A stretch of 38,203 nucleotides of DNA, from the NCBI GenBank assembly GCA_004322525.1, contig SCUY01000217.1, positions 1 through 38,203 of the forward strand, in the 5' to 3' direction. Made by a program: the position numbers and the translations under genes. Source of the stretch: Lysobacter sp. (GTDB lineage: Bacteria; Pseudomonadota; Gammaproteobacteria; Xanthomonadales; Xanthomonadaceae). Shown piece after piece: positions 15,948 to 23,715 of this stretch. The notes beneath the pieces are model-generated. The model ran no database searches, had not been told where the DNA came from, and saw only the letters and a program-made list of their open reading frames with translations. How positions within the stretch are numbered: the first letter of the stretch is position 1; every line of letters begins with the position of its first letter.

Positions 15948-15983
15948 CAGGACGCTCAGCGCGTCGGACCGTAAGCTCCCCCG

Positions 15984-16046
15984 TCAAGCAGACACTTCAA
16001 AAGTAGAACTTCCGGCGTGGCTGGTGCGGTATTCGGCGGGGGTCAT
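15984..16046 (-). pseudogene. Possible C-terminal tail of an IS3-family transposase
   Basis: Twenty codons starting inside the cusA stop (ATGA overlap) read MTPAEYRTSHAGSSTFEVSA and stop at 15984. The pattern TPAEYR followed by a Ser/Thr-rich end resembles the last residues of IS3-family OrfB transposases as I remember them. If so, an insertion-sequence end lies at about 15965-15985, which would explain the disrupted genes beyond it. No transposase body remains. The alternative is a chance open stretch after cusA. Confidence 0.35.
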
Positions 16047-19000
16047 CCCACACCCACACCCACTTCGATTGCGCGACGGACCCGCGAGCGCATCGCGCGC
16101 CGCTTCACCAGCGCGTAGATCACCGGGATCACCACCAGCGTCAGCGCCGTCGACGACACCATGCCGCCAACCATCGGCGCGGCAATGCGTCGCATGACTT
16201 CCGAACCGGCACCCGTACTCCACATGATCGGCAGCAGGCCGGCCATGACTGCCACAACCGTCATCATCTTCGGACGCACGCGTTCGACGGCGCCTTCCAT
16301 GATCGCGTCGAGCAGGTCTTCGTCTCGCAGCTGTTCGCCCGCCTGGCTGCGCTCCAGCGCGCGGGTCGACAGCGCATGGTCGAGGTAGAGCAGCATCACC
16401 ACGCCGGTCTCCGCCGCCACGCCGGCCAGCGCGATGAACCCCACCGCGACTGCGACACTGAGGTTGTAGTCGAGCAGCCACATCAGCCAGACGCCACCGA
16501 CCAGCGCGAACGGTACCGAGAGCATCACGATCAGCGATTCGGTCACGCGCCGGAAATTGAGGTAGAGCAGCAGGAAGATGAGCGCCAGCGTCACCGGTAT
16601 CACCAGCCGCATCTTCGCCGCCGCGCGCTGCATGTACTCGTACTGGCCGCTCCACGTAGCAAAGTAGCCCGGCGGGAAGCGCACGTCGCGGATGACCGCA
16701 GCCTGCGCACTGCGTACGAAGCGGCCGATGTCGCTCTCGCGTGTATCGACATAGATGTAGGCCGACAGCATCGCGTTCTCGGTGCGGATGCTCGGCGCAC
16801 CCTTGCGCACCTGCAGCGTCGCCAGCTCGCCCAGGGGCACCTGCGCGCCGCTCATCGTCGACACCAGCACATTGCGGCCGATGTTGGCCGGATCGCCTCG
16901 AAGCTCGCGGGGGTAACGCACGATCAGGCCGAAGCGCTCGCGGCCCTGCACCATCGTGGTCACCATCTCGCCACCGAGCGCTGTCCCGACCACGTCCTGC
17001 ACGTCCCCCACGGTAAGCCCGTACTGCGCGAGTCGGTCGAGGTCGGGATCGATGTCGAGGTAGTAACCGCCGGTCAGGCGCTCGGCATAGGCGCTCGTGG
17101 TGCCCGGCACCTTCCTCACGCTGGCCTCGATCTGGCGCGACAGCTCTTCCAGCTCGCCCAGATCGCGGCCGAACACCTTGATGCCCACCGGCGTGCGGAT
17201 GCCGGTGGCGAGCATGTCGGTGCGCGCCTTGATCGGCATCGTCCACGAGTTGGCGATGCCCGGGAACTTGAGCGCGGTGTCCATTTCCTTGACCAGCGCA
17301 TCCACCGTCATGCCCTTGCGCCACTGCGACTCGGGCTTGAGGTTGATGACTGTTTCTGACATCTCGAGCGGCGCCGGGTCGGTCGCCGTCAACGCGCGGC
17401 CGGCCTTGCCGAATACGGACTCCACTTCCGGGAAGGACTTGATGATGCGGTCTTGCTTCTGCAACACGGACGCCGCCTGCGTCGCGGACATGCCCGGCAG
17501 TGAAGCGGGCATGTACAGCAACGTGCCCTCGTTGAGCGTGGGCATGAACTCGCTGCCCAGCCGCGACGCCGGCCACAGCGTCACCAGCAGCACCAGCGCG
17601 GCAACGACCAGCGTCGCCGCCTTGTGCCGCAGCACGCCATGGATGATCGGGCGGTAGATCCGGATCAGCACGCGGTTGACCGGGTTCTTCGCCTCCGGCG
17701 TGATGCGGCCGCGCACGAAGATCCACATCAGCACGGGCACCAGCGTGACCGACAGCAAGGCCCCGCCCGCCATCGAGAACGTCTTGGTGAACGCGAGCGG
17801 CTTGAACAGTCGCCCCTCCTGCGCTTCCAGCGCGAACACCGGCAGGAACGACACGGTGATGATCATCAGGCTGAAGAACAGCGACGGGCCCACTTCGCGG
17901 CAGGCTTCGATGATGATCTGCGCGCGAGGCTTGCTACCGTCGTCGCGCTCTAGATGCTTGTGTGCGTTCTCGATCATCACGATCGCGGCGTCCACCATCG
18001 CCCCGATCGCAATCGCGATGCCGCCCAGGCTCATGATGTTGGAGTTCATGCCGAGCAGGCGCATCGCGATGAAGGCGATCATGACGCCGATCGGCAACAT
18101 CAGGATCGCCACCACCGCGCTACGCACGTGAAACAGGAACAAAAGGCAGACTAGCGCCACGATGACGCTCTCCTCCAGCAGCGTGCTGCGAAGCGTCTTG
18201 ATGGCGCGGTGGATCAGGTCCGACCGGTCGTAGACCGTTTCGACCTTGACGCCCTCCGGTAGGCCGGCGCCGATTTCGACGATCTTCTGCTTGAGGTTGT
18301 GGATCACCGACAGCGCGTTTTCGCCGTAGCGAGCGACGACGATGCCGGCAACGACGTCGCCCTGGCCGTTGAGGTCGGTGACGCCGCGGCGCTCGTCGGG
18401 CACCAGTTCCACGCGCGCGAGGTCGCCGATCCGCACCGCGCGCCCGTCACGCGCCGCGACGGTGAGGTTGGCGACGTCTGACATGTTCCGCAGGTAGCCA
18501 CGGCCGCGGATCATGTATTCGGTTTCCGCCATCTCGATGGTCCGGCCGCCGACGTCGCGATTGCTCTCGCGCAACACCCGAGTGATCGTCGACAGCGGTA
18601 TGCCGTATTCGCGCAGGCGCACCGGGTCGACGGTGACCGAGTACTGGCGCACGAACCCGCCGACGCTGGCCACCTCGGCCACGCCGCCGGCCTTGGTCAG
18701 CTGGTAGCGCACGTACCAGTCCTGCAGCGCGCGCAACTCGTCGAGCGAATGCTTGCGCGAGGTGAGCGCGTACTCGTAGACCCAGCCGACGCCGGTCGCG
18801 TCCGGGCCGAGCGTCGGCGTTACGCCCGAGGGCAGGTTCTTGGACGCGAAGTTCAGGTACTCGAGCACGCGCGAGCGTGCCCAGTAGACGTCGGTACCGT
18901 CCTCGAAGATGACGTAAACGAACGATGCTCCGAAGAAGGAGAAACCGCGCACGACCTTCGAGCGGGGCACCGAGAGCAGCGCACTGGTGAGCGGGTAGGT

Positions 19001-19195
19001 GACCTGGTCCTCGACCACCTGCGGCGCCTGTCCGGGCACATCGGTGTAGACGATGACCTGCACGTCCGAGAGGTCAGGCTGGGCGTCCAGGGGGGTATTG
19101 ACCACCGCGTACACACCCGCCGCGGCGAGCGCGACGGTGGCGACGAGGACAAGGAAGATGTTGCGGATGGACCATTCGATCAGCCGGCCGAGCAC
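16043..19195 (-). CDS. cusA: Cu(I)/Ag(I) efflux RND transporter, CusA family
   Basis: A 1050-residue heavy-metal RND pump (CusA is of similar size) that drives periplasmic Cu(I)/Ag(I) out through the CusB-CusC channel using proton import. It has the usual RND layout of twelve TM helices with two large periplasmic domains. HME-RND signatures include TGVGWVYEYAL and DAAIVMIENAHKHLE. The three methionines that relay Cu(I) in CusA appear conserved in LPGMSAT, PLEMSET and RTDMLATGI, favouring Cu/Ag over Zn/Co/Ni. The start is a GTG at 19195, one base past the cusB stop, with GAGG upstream; this places residue 1 just before LGRLIEWSIRN, the usual N-terminus. It is the last gene of the operon. Confidence 0.93.
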   Translation of the reverse strand: MLGRLIEWSIRNIFLVLVATVALAAAGVYAVVNTPLDAQPDLSDVQVIVYTDVPGQAPQVVEDQVTYPLTSALLSVPRSKVVRGFSFFGASFVYVIFEDGTDVYWARSRVLEYLNFASKNLPSGVTPTLGPDATGVGWVYEYALTSRKHSLDELRALQDWYVRYQLTKAGGVAEVASVGGFVRQYSVTVDPVRLREYGIPLSTITRVLRESNRDVGGRTIEMAETEYMIRGRGYLRNMSDVANLTVAARDGRAVRIGDLARVELVPDERRGVTDLNGQGDVVAGIVVARYGENALSVIHNLKQKIVEIGAGLPEGVKVETVYDRSDLIHRAIKTLRSTLLEESVIVALVCLLFLFHVRSAVVAILMLPIGVMIAFIAMRLLGMNSNIMSLGGIAIAIGAMVDAAIVMIENAHKHLERDDGSKPRAQIIIEACREVGPSLFFSLMIITVSFLPVFALEAQEGRLFKPLAFTKTFSMAGGALLSVTLVPVLMWIFVRGRITPEAKNPVNRVLIRIYRPIIHGVLRHKAATLVVAALVLLVTLWPASRLGSEFMPTLNEGTLLYMPASLPGMSATQAASVLQKQDRIIKSFPEVESVFGKAGRALTATDPAPLEMSETVINLKPESQWRKGMTVDALVKEMDTALKFPGIANSWTMPIKARTDMLATGIRTPVGIKVFGRDLGELEELSRQIEASVRKVPGTTSAYAERLTGGYYLDIDPDLDRLAQYGLTVGDVQDVVGTALGGEMVTTMVQGRERFGLIVRYPRELRGDPANIGRNVLVSTMSGAQVPLGELATLQVRKGAPSIRTENAMLSAYIYVDTRESDIGRFVRSAQAAVIRDVRFPPGYFATWSGQYEYMQRAAAKMRLVIPVTLALIFLLLYLNFRRVTESLIVMLSVPFALVGGVWLMWLLDYNLSVAVAVGFIALAGVAAETGVVMLLYLDHALSTRALERSQAGEQLRDEDLLDAIMEGAVERVRPKMMTVVAVMAGLLPIMWSTGAGSEVMRRIAAPMVGGMVSSTALTLVVIPVIYALVKRRAMRSRVRRAIEVGVGVG

Positions 19196-19196
19196 G

Positions 19197-20546
19197 TCAG
19201 CGGCCCTCGCCCGTGCCGGCCGCACGCGGATCGGCGGAAGGCTTGTCCATGCCAGGCATGTCCGGCATGGACGGGGCGGCGGGCCCGGCGGGCGACGGTG
19301 TCGCTGCCGCCGGCGTAGTCGCGGGTCCCTTGGCGTTGCCCAGCCCCTGCAAGGCCGACTGCAGGTTGCTCTCGGCATCGATCAGGAAGTTGGCGGACGT
19401 CACCACCGCCATGCCGTCATCGAGCCCGGCGAGCACTTCGACGCGGTCGCCGAAGCGGCGGCCCAGCGCGACCTCGCGCGGGGCATAGCGGCCTTCGCCC
19501 ACCTGCACCAGCGCGACCTGCCGGGTGCCGCTGTTGATCACCGCGGAGGCCGGCACGGTCAGCGCATCGACCGTGGGCCCCGTGAGCTCCAGCGTCCCGT
19601 AGACGCCGGGCCGCAGTTGCTGGCGGGGGTTGGGCAGCTCCACGCGCACGGCGACCGTGCGCGTCGTCGGATCGACTACCGGCTGCACGAACGTGATGCG
19701 CCCGCGCACGCTTTCACCGGGGAGGGCGGTGGAAACGAAAGCGGCCGACTGGCCGGGCGCCAGCGTCGACGCCTGATCCACCGGCACGTGCGCGATCGCC
19801 CACACCGTGGACAGGTCCGCGATCTTCAGGATCGCCTCGCCGGCCATGAAGCGGGCGCCGGGCAGCACGGGCTTCTCGATCACAACGCCACTGACCTTGG
19901 AGCGATAGACCACGTTGAACGCGTCGCCGCCGGCGTCCACCTCCCAATTGCGCAGGCGTGCGCGGCCAGCGTCGCGCAGGCGCCGCATCGCCGCCGCGCC
20001 CTGCGGATCGGAGCCGGACAGGCGCGCGGCCGCGGTGTCAGCCAACTGGATCTCCTGCCGCGCCGCGGCCAGCTGCGGGCTGTAGACCGCCAGCAGCGGC
20101 TGCCCGGCGCGCACCGCCATGCCCGTCTGGTTCGCATAGAGGTGGGCGACCCATCCCTCGAAACGCGGGGCGACGACGAACTCGCGCGTCTCGTCGATCG
20201 CGACCGTCGCACTGGCGCGCACGCTCATCACCTGCAGGCCGCGCCGTACTGGCTCGGTGCGCACGCCGAGCGTCTGCACGCGGCCCGGGTCCAAAGCGAC
20301 GGTGCCCGGTGCGGCGCTGTCGCCGCCTTCGTACACAGGCACGTAGTCCATGCCCATCGGATCCTTCTTCGGCGTCGGCGAGGTGGCCCCGCTCATCGGC
20401 GCGCGGTAAAACAGGACGCGACGGGCCCCGGGAGCCGTGGCACCCGCTGCCAGCGGGACGTCGTGACGGCGGCCGATCCAGACGCCCGCGCCCAGTGCGA
20501 CGGCGGCGATGACAACGACAAGGACAGTGCGGGTCAGGGTGTTCAT
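19197..20546 (-). CDS. cusB: Efflux RND periplasmic adaptor subunit, CusB-like
   Basis: A 449-residue membrane-fusion protein. An N-terminal anchor helix (about 5-23) is followed by a short heavy-metal-binding domain, FYRAPMSGATSPTPKKDPMGMDYVPVY with a Met-rich DPMGMDYVP, typical of CusB-type adaptors. Then come the barrel/lipoyl/hairpin domains (VRAGQPLLAVYSPQL, SKVSGVVIEKPVLPG, RVELPNPRQQLRPGVYG). The C-terminal tail is Pro/Ala-rich and Met/Asp-containing (MPDMPGMDKPSAD), another possible metal site. The ATG at 20546 overlaps the stop of the TolC-family gene by ATGA. Confidence 0.92.
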   Translation of the reverse strand: MNTLTRTVLVVVIAAVALGAGVWIGRRHDVPLAAGATAPGARRVLFYRAPMSGATSPTPKKDPMGMDYVPVYEGGDSAAPGTVALDPGRVQTLGVRTEPVRRGLQVMSVRASATVAIDETREFVVAPRFEGWVAHLYANQTGMAVRAGQPLLAVYSPQLAAARQEIQLADTAAARLSGSDPQGAAAMRRLRDAGRARLRNWEVDAGGDAFNVVYRSKVSGVVIEKPVLPGARFMAGEAILKIADLSTVWAIAHVPVDQASTLAPGQSAAFVSTALPGESVRGRITFVQPVVDPTTRTVAVRVELPNPRQQLRPGVYGTLELTGPTVDALTVPASAVINSGTRQVALVQVGEGRYAPREVALGRRFGDRVEVLAGLDDGMAVVTSANFLIDAESNLQSALQGLGNAKGPATTPAAATPSPAGPAAPSMPDMPGMDKPSADPRAAGTGEGR

Positions 20547-21820
20547 GGTGCGGCTCCTTCCACGGCGCGCACATCGGCCGCGGCAGTGAGCTCGTCGCGC
20601 TGGGCGGCGAGCCGGGTGAGTTCGGCGCCCTGCCACGCGTCGAGCGCGTCGAGGACTGTGGCAAAGTCGACTTCGCCGGCCTGGTAGCTGGCGAGCGCGG
20701 CCTTGAAGTTGGCGTCGCTCTGCACCTGCAGCGTCGTCTCGGCGAGCCGCCGCCGCTCCCGCGCGCCGGTCCAGCGCGCGAAGGCACCGGCGAGGCGACT
20801 GTCGAGATCACGCTGGGTGGCGCCGACCCGGAGCCGCGCCGCCTCGGCCCGCAGGTCGGCCTCGCGCTCGCGCTCATGCAGCGCGCGTCGCTGCAGCGGC
20901 ACCTGCATCTCCAGCATCAGTTCCAGGCTCTCGACGCCGCCGCCGCGCTGCATCGCGCCGACGCCGACGGTGATGTCGGGCCGTCGCGCCCGGCGCTGCA
21001 GTTCGGCCGAGCGTGCTGCTGCAGACGCCATGGATTCGCGGGCCGCCAGTTCCGGCGCGGACACCGACGACAGCGCGGCGCGCGCCGCGGCCAGCGTCGG
21101 ATGCGCGATCGGCAGCAGGGGGGCAGCCGCGGGCTCGGCCAATGGCGCGTCGGCCGGCCGGCCGAGGAGCCCATTGAGCATGGCAGCGGCCTCGCGATGC
21201 ATTGCGTCGCGCTCGAGCCGCTCGCCGAGCAAGCCCGTGCGCACAACCTGGGCGCGGATCGCGTCCTGCTGGGGCACCATGCCCAGCGCATAGCGCACGC
21301 CGGCGATCTCCTCCACCTGATCGAGCAGGCGCACGCGGCGGTCGATCACCACCAGCGCCTGGCCGGTCTCCCAGAAGCGCGCGTAGGTGGATTCGATCTG
21401 CGCGAGCAGCTGGCGGGCTCGCGAGTCGCGGTCGGCCCCGGCCGCCGTGGCCTCGTCGCGCGCCACGTCGCGCGCCAGCTCGCGCTTGCCCCACAGCGGC
21501 ACGGTCTGGCGCAGCTGCAGCAGGTTGCCGGTCTCGCGGCCGGCCCCGTGCCAAGGGGCGGCCGGGTCGATGCCGCGCAGGGTGATGGCGACCATGGGGT
21601 CGGGCAACGCGCCGGCGGGCAGTACGCGCGCCTGCGCGGCCTCGGCGTCCAGCCCGGCGGCGGCGAGCTCGGGGCTGTGGGCGAGGGCCCATTGGCGCAC
21701 CGAGGCGACGTCGCGCCCCGGCATGTCGTGCGCGCCGGCCGGTGCCAGGAATGCGCAGAGCGCCAGTGCAAGCGCAAAGCGCCGCAGCAAGGGGCCCGAA
21801 CGGGCAAGGAAATTCGACAT
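20543..21820 (-). CDS. TolC-family outer-membrane efflux protein, CusC-like
   Basis: A 425-residue outer-membrane channel of the TolC family that would complete the RND efflux tripartite pump. A signal peptide (about 1-30, ending PAGAHD) has no acceptable lipobox, unlike E. coli CusC, so the protein is probably not lipidated. Two repeats of alpha-helical barrel sequence follow (QWALAHSPELAAAGLDAEAA, and ALASYQAGEVDFATVLDAL). The ATG at 21820 has GAGGA about seven bases upstream. The order (TolC, adaptor, pump) is that of cus/czc-type operons. Confidence 0.9.
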   Translation of the reverse strand: MSNFLARSGPLLRRFALALALCAFLAPAGAHDMPGRDVASVRQWALAHSPELAAAGLDAEAAQARVLPAGALPDPMVAITLRGIDPAAPWHGAGRETGNLLQLRQTVPLWGKRELARDVARDEATAAGADRDSRARQLLAQIESTYARFWETGQALVVIDRRVRLLDQVEEIAGVRYALGMVPQQDAIRAQVVRTGLLGERLERDAMHREAAAMLNGLLGRPADAPLAEPAAAPLLPIAHPTLAAARAALSSVSAPELAARESMASAAARSAELQRRARRPDITVGVGAMQRGGGVESLELMLEMQVPLQRRALHEREREADLRAEAARLRVGATQRDLDSRLAGAFARWTGARERRRLAETTLQVQSDANFKAALASYQAGEVDFATVLDALDAWQGAELTRLAAQRDELTAAADVRAVEGAAP

Positions 21821-21897
21821 GGAGCGGTCCTCGGATGGACGCGTGGTGACGCGCGGTCGCTATCGACGGCGCGGCCTGGCGGTCGCTCGAGGAACGC

Positions 21898-22335
21898 CTA
21901 GATCAGTAGCAGTGGCGCCGGGTGGCGGGTCGGGCCACGCGGGGGCCGGTCGGGCGGCGAGTAGGTGCCGGCGATGCATTGCGCCGCCGGGAGCAGGACC
22001 GCGCCCACGGCAAAAGCGAACGGCGCAGGAAGCAGCGCCGGGACCGGCGGGACGCGGGCGACTTCCGCCGAACCTGTCTTCTGGTCGCAGTGCGCATCGC
22101 AGGTCGCACTGCCCGCGCGGCGGACTTTCGCCTCGCAGTGGTGTCCCTCGGCCATGGCGGGGGCGGCGTGGGCGCCGGCGTCGTGCATCCCGTGCCCCTC
22201 CGGTGCAACGTCCGCAGGTGCGGGCATGGGCGGCATGGCGCACGCGCCGTGCATGGCCGACACCACCTGCGTCCACAGCATCGCGGTGATCGCGAGGATC
22301 AGCCAGAAGCGGGGCCGACGGGAACGGCAGTGCAT
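21898..22335 (-). CDS. Cys/His/Met-rich exported protein heading the efflux operon
   Basis: A 145-residue protein of no recognised family. A hydrophobic segment (about 10-27, FWLILAITAMLWTQVVSA) acts as signal peptide or anchor. It is followed by a segment (28-83) dense in His, Met and Cys (MHGACAMPPMP, EGHGMHDAGAH, EGHHCEAK, TCDAHC) suited to soft-metal binding. A second hydrophobic stretch (about 99-120) and a Pro/Arg-rich tail close the protein. It resembles in style, though not clearly in sequence, the small periplasmic proteins that lead copper-resistance operons (CopL-like). The ATG at 22335 lacks a Shine-Dalgarno and coincides with the predicted transcript start of the FNR-type promoter. 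Confidence 0.75.
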   Translation of the reverse strand: MHCRSRRPRFWLILAITAMLWTQVVSAMHGACAMPPMPAPADVAPEGHGMHDAGAHAAPAMAEGHHCEAKVRRAGSATCDAHCDQKTGSAEVARVPPVPALLPAPFAFAVGAVLLPAAQCIAGTYSPPDRPPRGPTRHPAPLLLI

Positions 22336-22341
22336 GGGGCT

Positions 22342-22383
22342 ACATTAGCTGCTGCGCGGTGGCTCTGCTTTGATCTCGGTCAA
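22342..22383 (-). promoter_or_regulatory. FNR-type box between the efflux operon and the ATP-grasp gene
   Basis: TTGATCTCGGTCAA (22370-22383) has one mismatch to the FNR/Anr consensus. For the minus strand TAATGT (22342-22347) is a -10-like hexamer at the right distance, and a class II start would be 22335, exactly the first base of the 145-residue gene. For the plus strand a mirrored start would be near 22418, eight bases before the ATG at 22426, but no good -10 is visible there. Confidence 0.65.
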
Positions 22384-22425
22384 CCTGGAGGCTTGCCGTG
22401 CCGTCCTGTTTCCGGCCCCCGCATC

Positions 22426-23715
22426 ATGACCGACACGCCCCGCTGCCTAACCGGCTGCACCCCGCCGGACGGCGACTCACTGAACCGGCAATGCACCTGC
22501 GCCGTGGTTGACGTCGCGCAGATACGGAACAGGCTGGCCGCACAGCTGGTGCACGGCGAAGCCGTCGACTCCGAACGCCACGCCCATCTGTTCTCGCCGC
22601 ACGCGCTGTTCGTAGACCGGGCCTCGCTCGACGCCATGGCCGCGGTGGCCAGCGCGGTGCTCGAGGTTGCGACGTGCCCGGCCTATATCGACCGCGTACT
22701 GGACTGGGCGCCGGCGATCGCCTCGCACGACCCGGGTTCCCCCGGCGGCGTGTTCGGCCTCGACTTCCACTTGACCGTCGAAGGTCCGCGGTTGATTGAA
22801 GTCAACACAAACCCCGGTGGCCTGCTGCTGAACGCACTGCTGCTGGACGGCGTTGAGGCCTGCGCACCTGCGTCGTGGGCGCCGACACGAACCTCGACCG
22901 ATGCGCGGGCTGCCGCCGTCGACGCATGGCTCGAGGATGCCCAGGCGCAGCTGGGGCGGGCGCCGACGCGGATTGCCGTTGTCGATCTCGACCCGCCTGC
23001 GCAGTTCCTTTATCCCGAGTTCGAGTTGTACGCCGCCGCCTTCCAGGAGCGCGGGCTCGACTGTGTGATCTGTGACCCGGATGCACTCACCTGGGACGGC
23101 ACGTCGCTGCGCGACGCGTCAGGCACGGTCGACTTCGTCTACAACCGCCTGACCGACTTCGCACTTCAGGATCCAGCTTCCGCGGCGATACGCGCAGCGT
23201 TCCTTGCGGACGCGGTTGCACTGACGCCACACCCTCGTGCGCACGCCCTGCTTGCCGACAAGCGCAACCTGGCGGTGCTGGGGGATGGAGAGCGGCTGCG
23301 GGCGTGGGGTATTGCGCCAGACGTGTCGGCGTTGCTCTCGCGCGCGATTCCCGAAACGTTTGCAGTCGACGGGTCGCGGGCTGAGCAACTCTGGGAGCGA
23401 CGGAAGGACTACTTCTTCAAACCCGCCACCGGCTTCGGCAGCCGGGGCAGCTACCGCGGTGACAAGCTGACGCGAAGGGTGTGGGAGTCGATCGAACAGG
23501 GGATTTACGTTGCACAGCGCTTCGCGCCGCCGAGCCTGCGCGTCGCGGCGGACGGCACCACACTGAAGGCCGATGTGCGTTGCTTCGTCAACCGGGACAG
23601 CGTGCTGATGTTCGCCGCACGCCTGTATCAAGGGCAGACCACCAACATGCGTACGGCCGGCGGTGGGTTCGCCGCGGTACTTACCACGCCCCGGCGGCCT
23701 GCATCAGCGGAGTGA
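22426..23715 (+). CDS. Unrecognised ATP-grasp-like protein, probably circularly permuted
   Basis: A 429-residue soluble protein that I cannot name. Its N-terminus carries Cys7, Cys11, Cys23 and Cys25 (CX3C...CXC, within DSLNRQCTC). ATP-grasp-like segments appear in an unusual order: the metal/ligand motif [11 protein letters not shown] (122-132) and VYNRLTDF (238-245) come first, followed by [15 protein letters not shown] (331-345), [11 protein letters not shown] (381-391) and [14 protein letters not shown] (405-418). This is the order expected of a circularly permuted ATP-grasp fold, whose members ligate carboxylates to amines or thiols. The ATG at 22426 has no Shine-Dalgarno. A strong GGAGG (22387-22391) instead serves an out-of-frame GTG at 22398. 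It overlaps the next, convergent gene by 12 bases. Confidence 0.7.
   Translation: MTDTPRCLTGCTPPDGDSLNRQCTCAVVDVAQIRNRLAAQLVHGEAVDSERHAHLFSPHALFVDRASLDAMAAVASAVLEVATCPAYIDRVLDWAPAIASHDPGSPGGVFGLDFHLTVEGPRLIEVNTNPGGLLLNALLLDGVEACAPASWAPTRTSTDARAAAVDAWLEDAQAQLGRAPTRIAVVDLDPPAQFLYPEFELYAAAFQERGLDCVICDPDALTWDGTSLRDASGTVDFVYNRLTDFALQDPASAAIRAAFLADAVALTPHPRAHALLADKRNLAVLGDGERLRAWGIAPDVSALLSRAIPETFAVDGSRAEQLWERRKDYFFKPATGFGSRGSYRGDKLTRRVWESIEQGIYVAQRFAPPSLRVAADGTTLKADVRCFVNRDSVLMFAARLYQGQTTNMRTAGGGFAAVLTTPRRPASAE

Noticed and set aside
15984-17726. A 580-codon minus-strand frame overlapping cusA
   Set aside because: It lies in an alternative frame of cusA and has shadow composition. Only its last 20 codons, beyond cusA, were considered as a possible transposase tail.
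22398-22425. Alternative upstream start for the ATP-grasp gene at GTG 22398
   Set aside because: That GTG is out of frame with the conserved protein, and the in-frame TTG at 22393 is too close to the GGAGG to be used.
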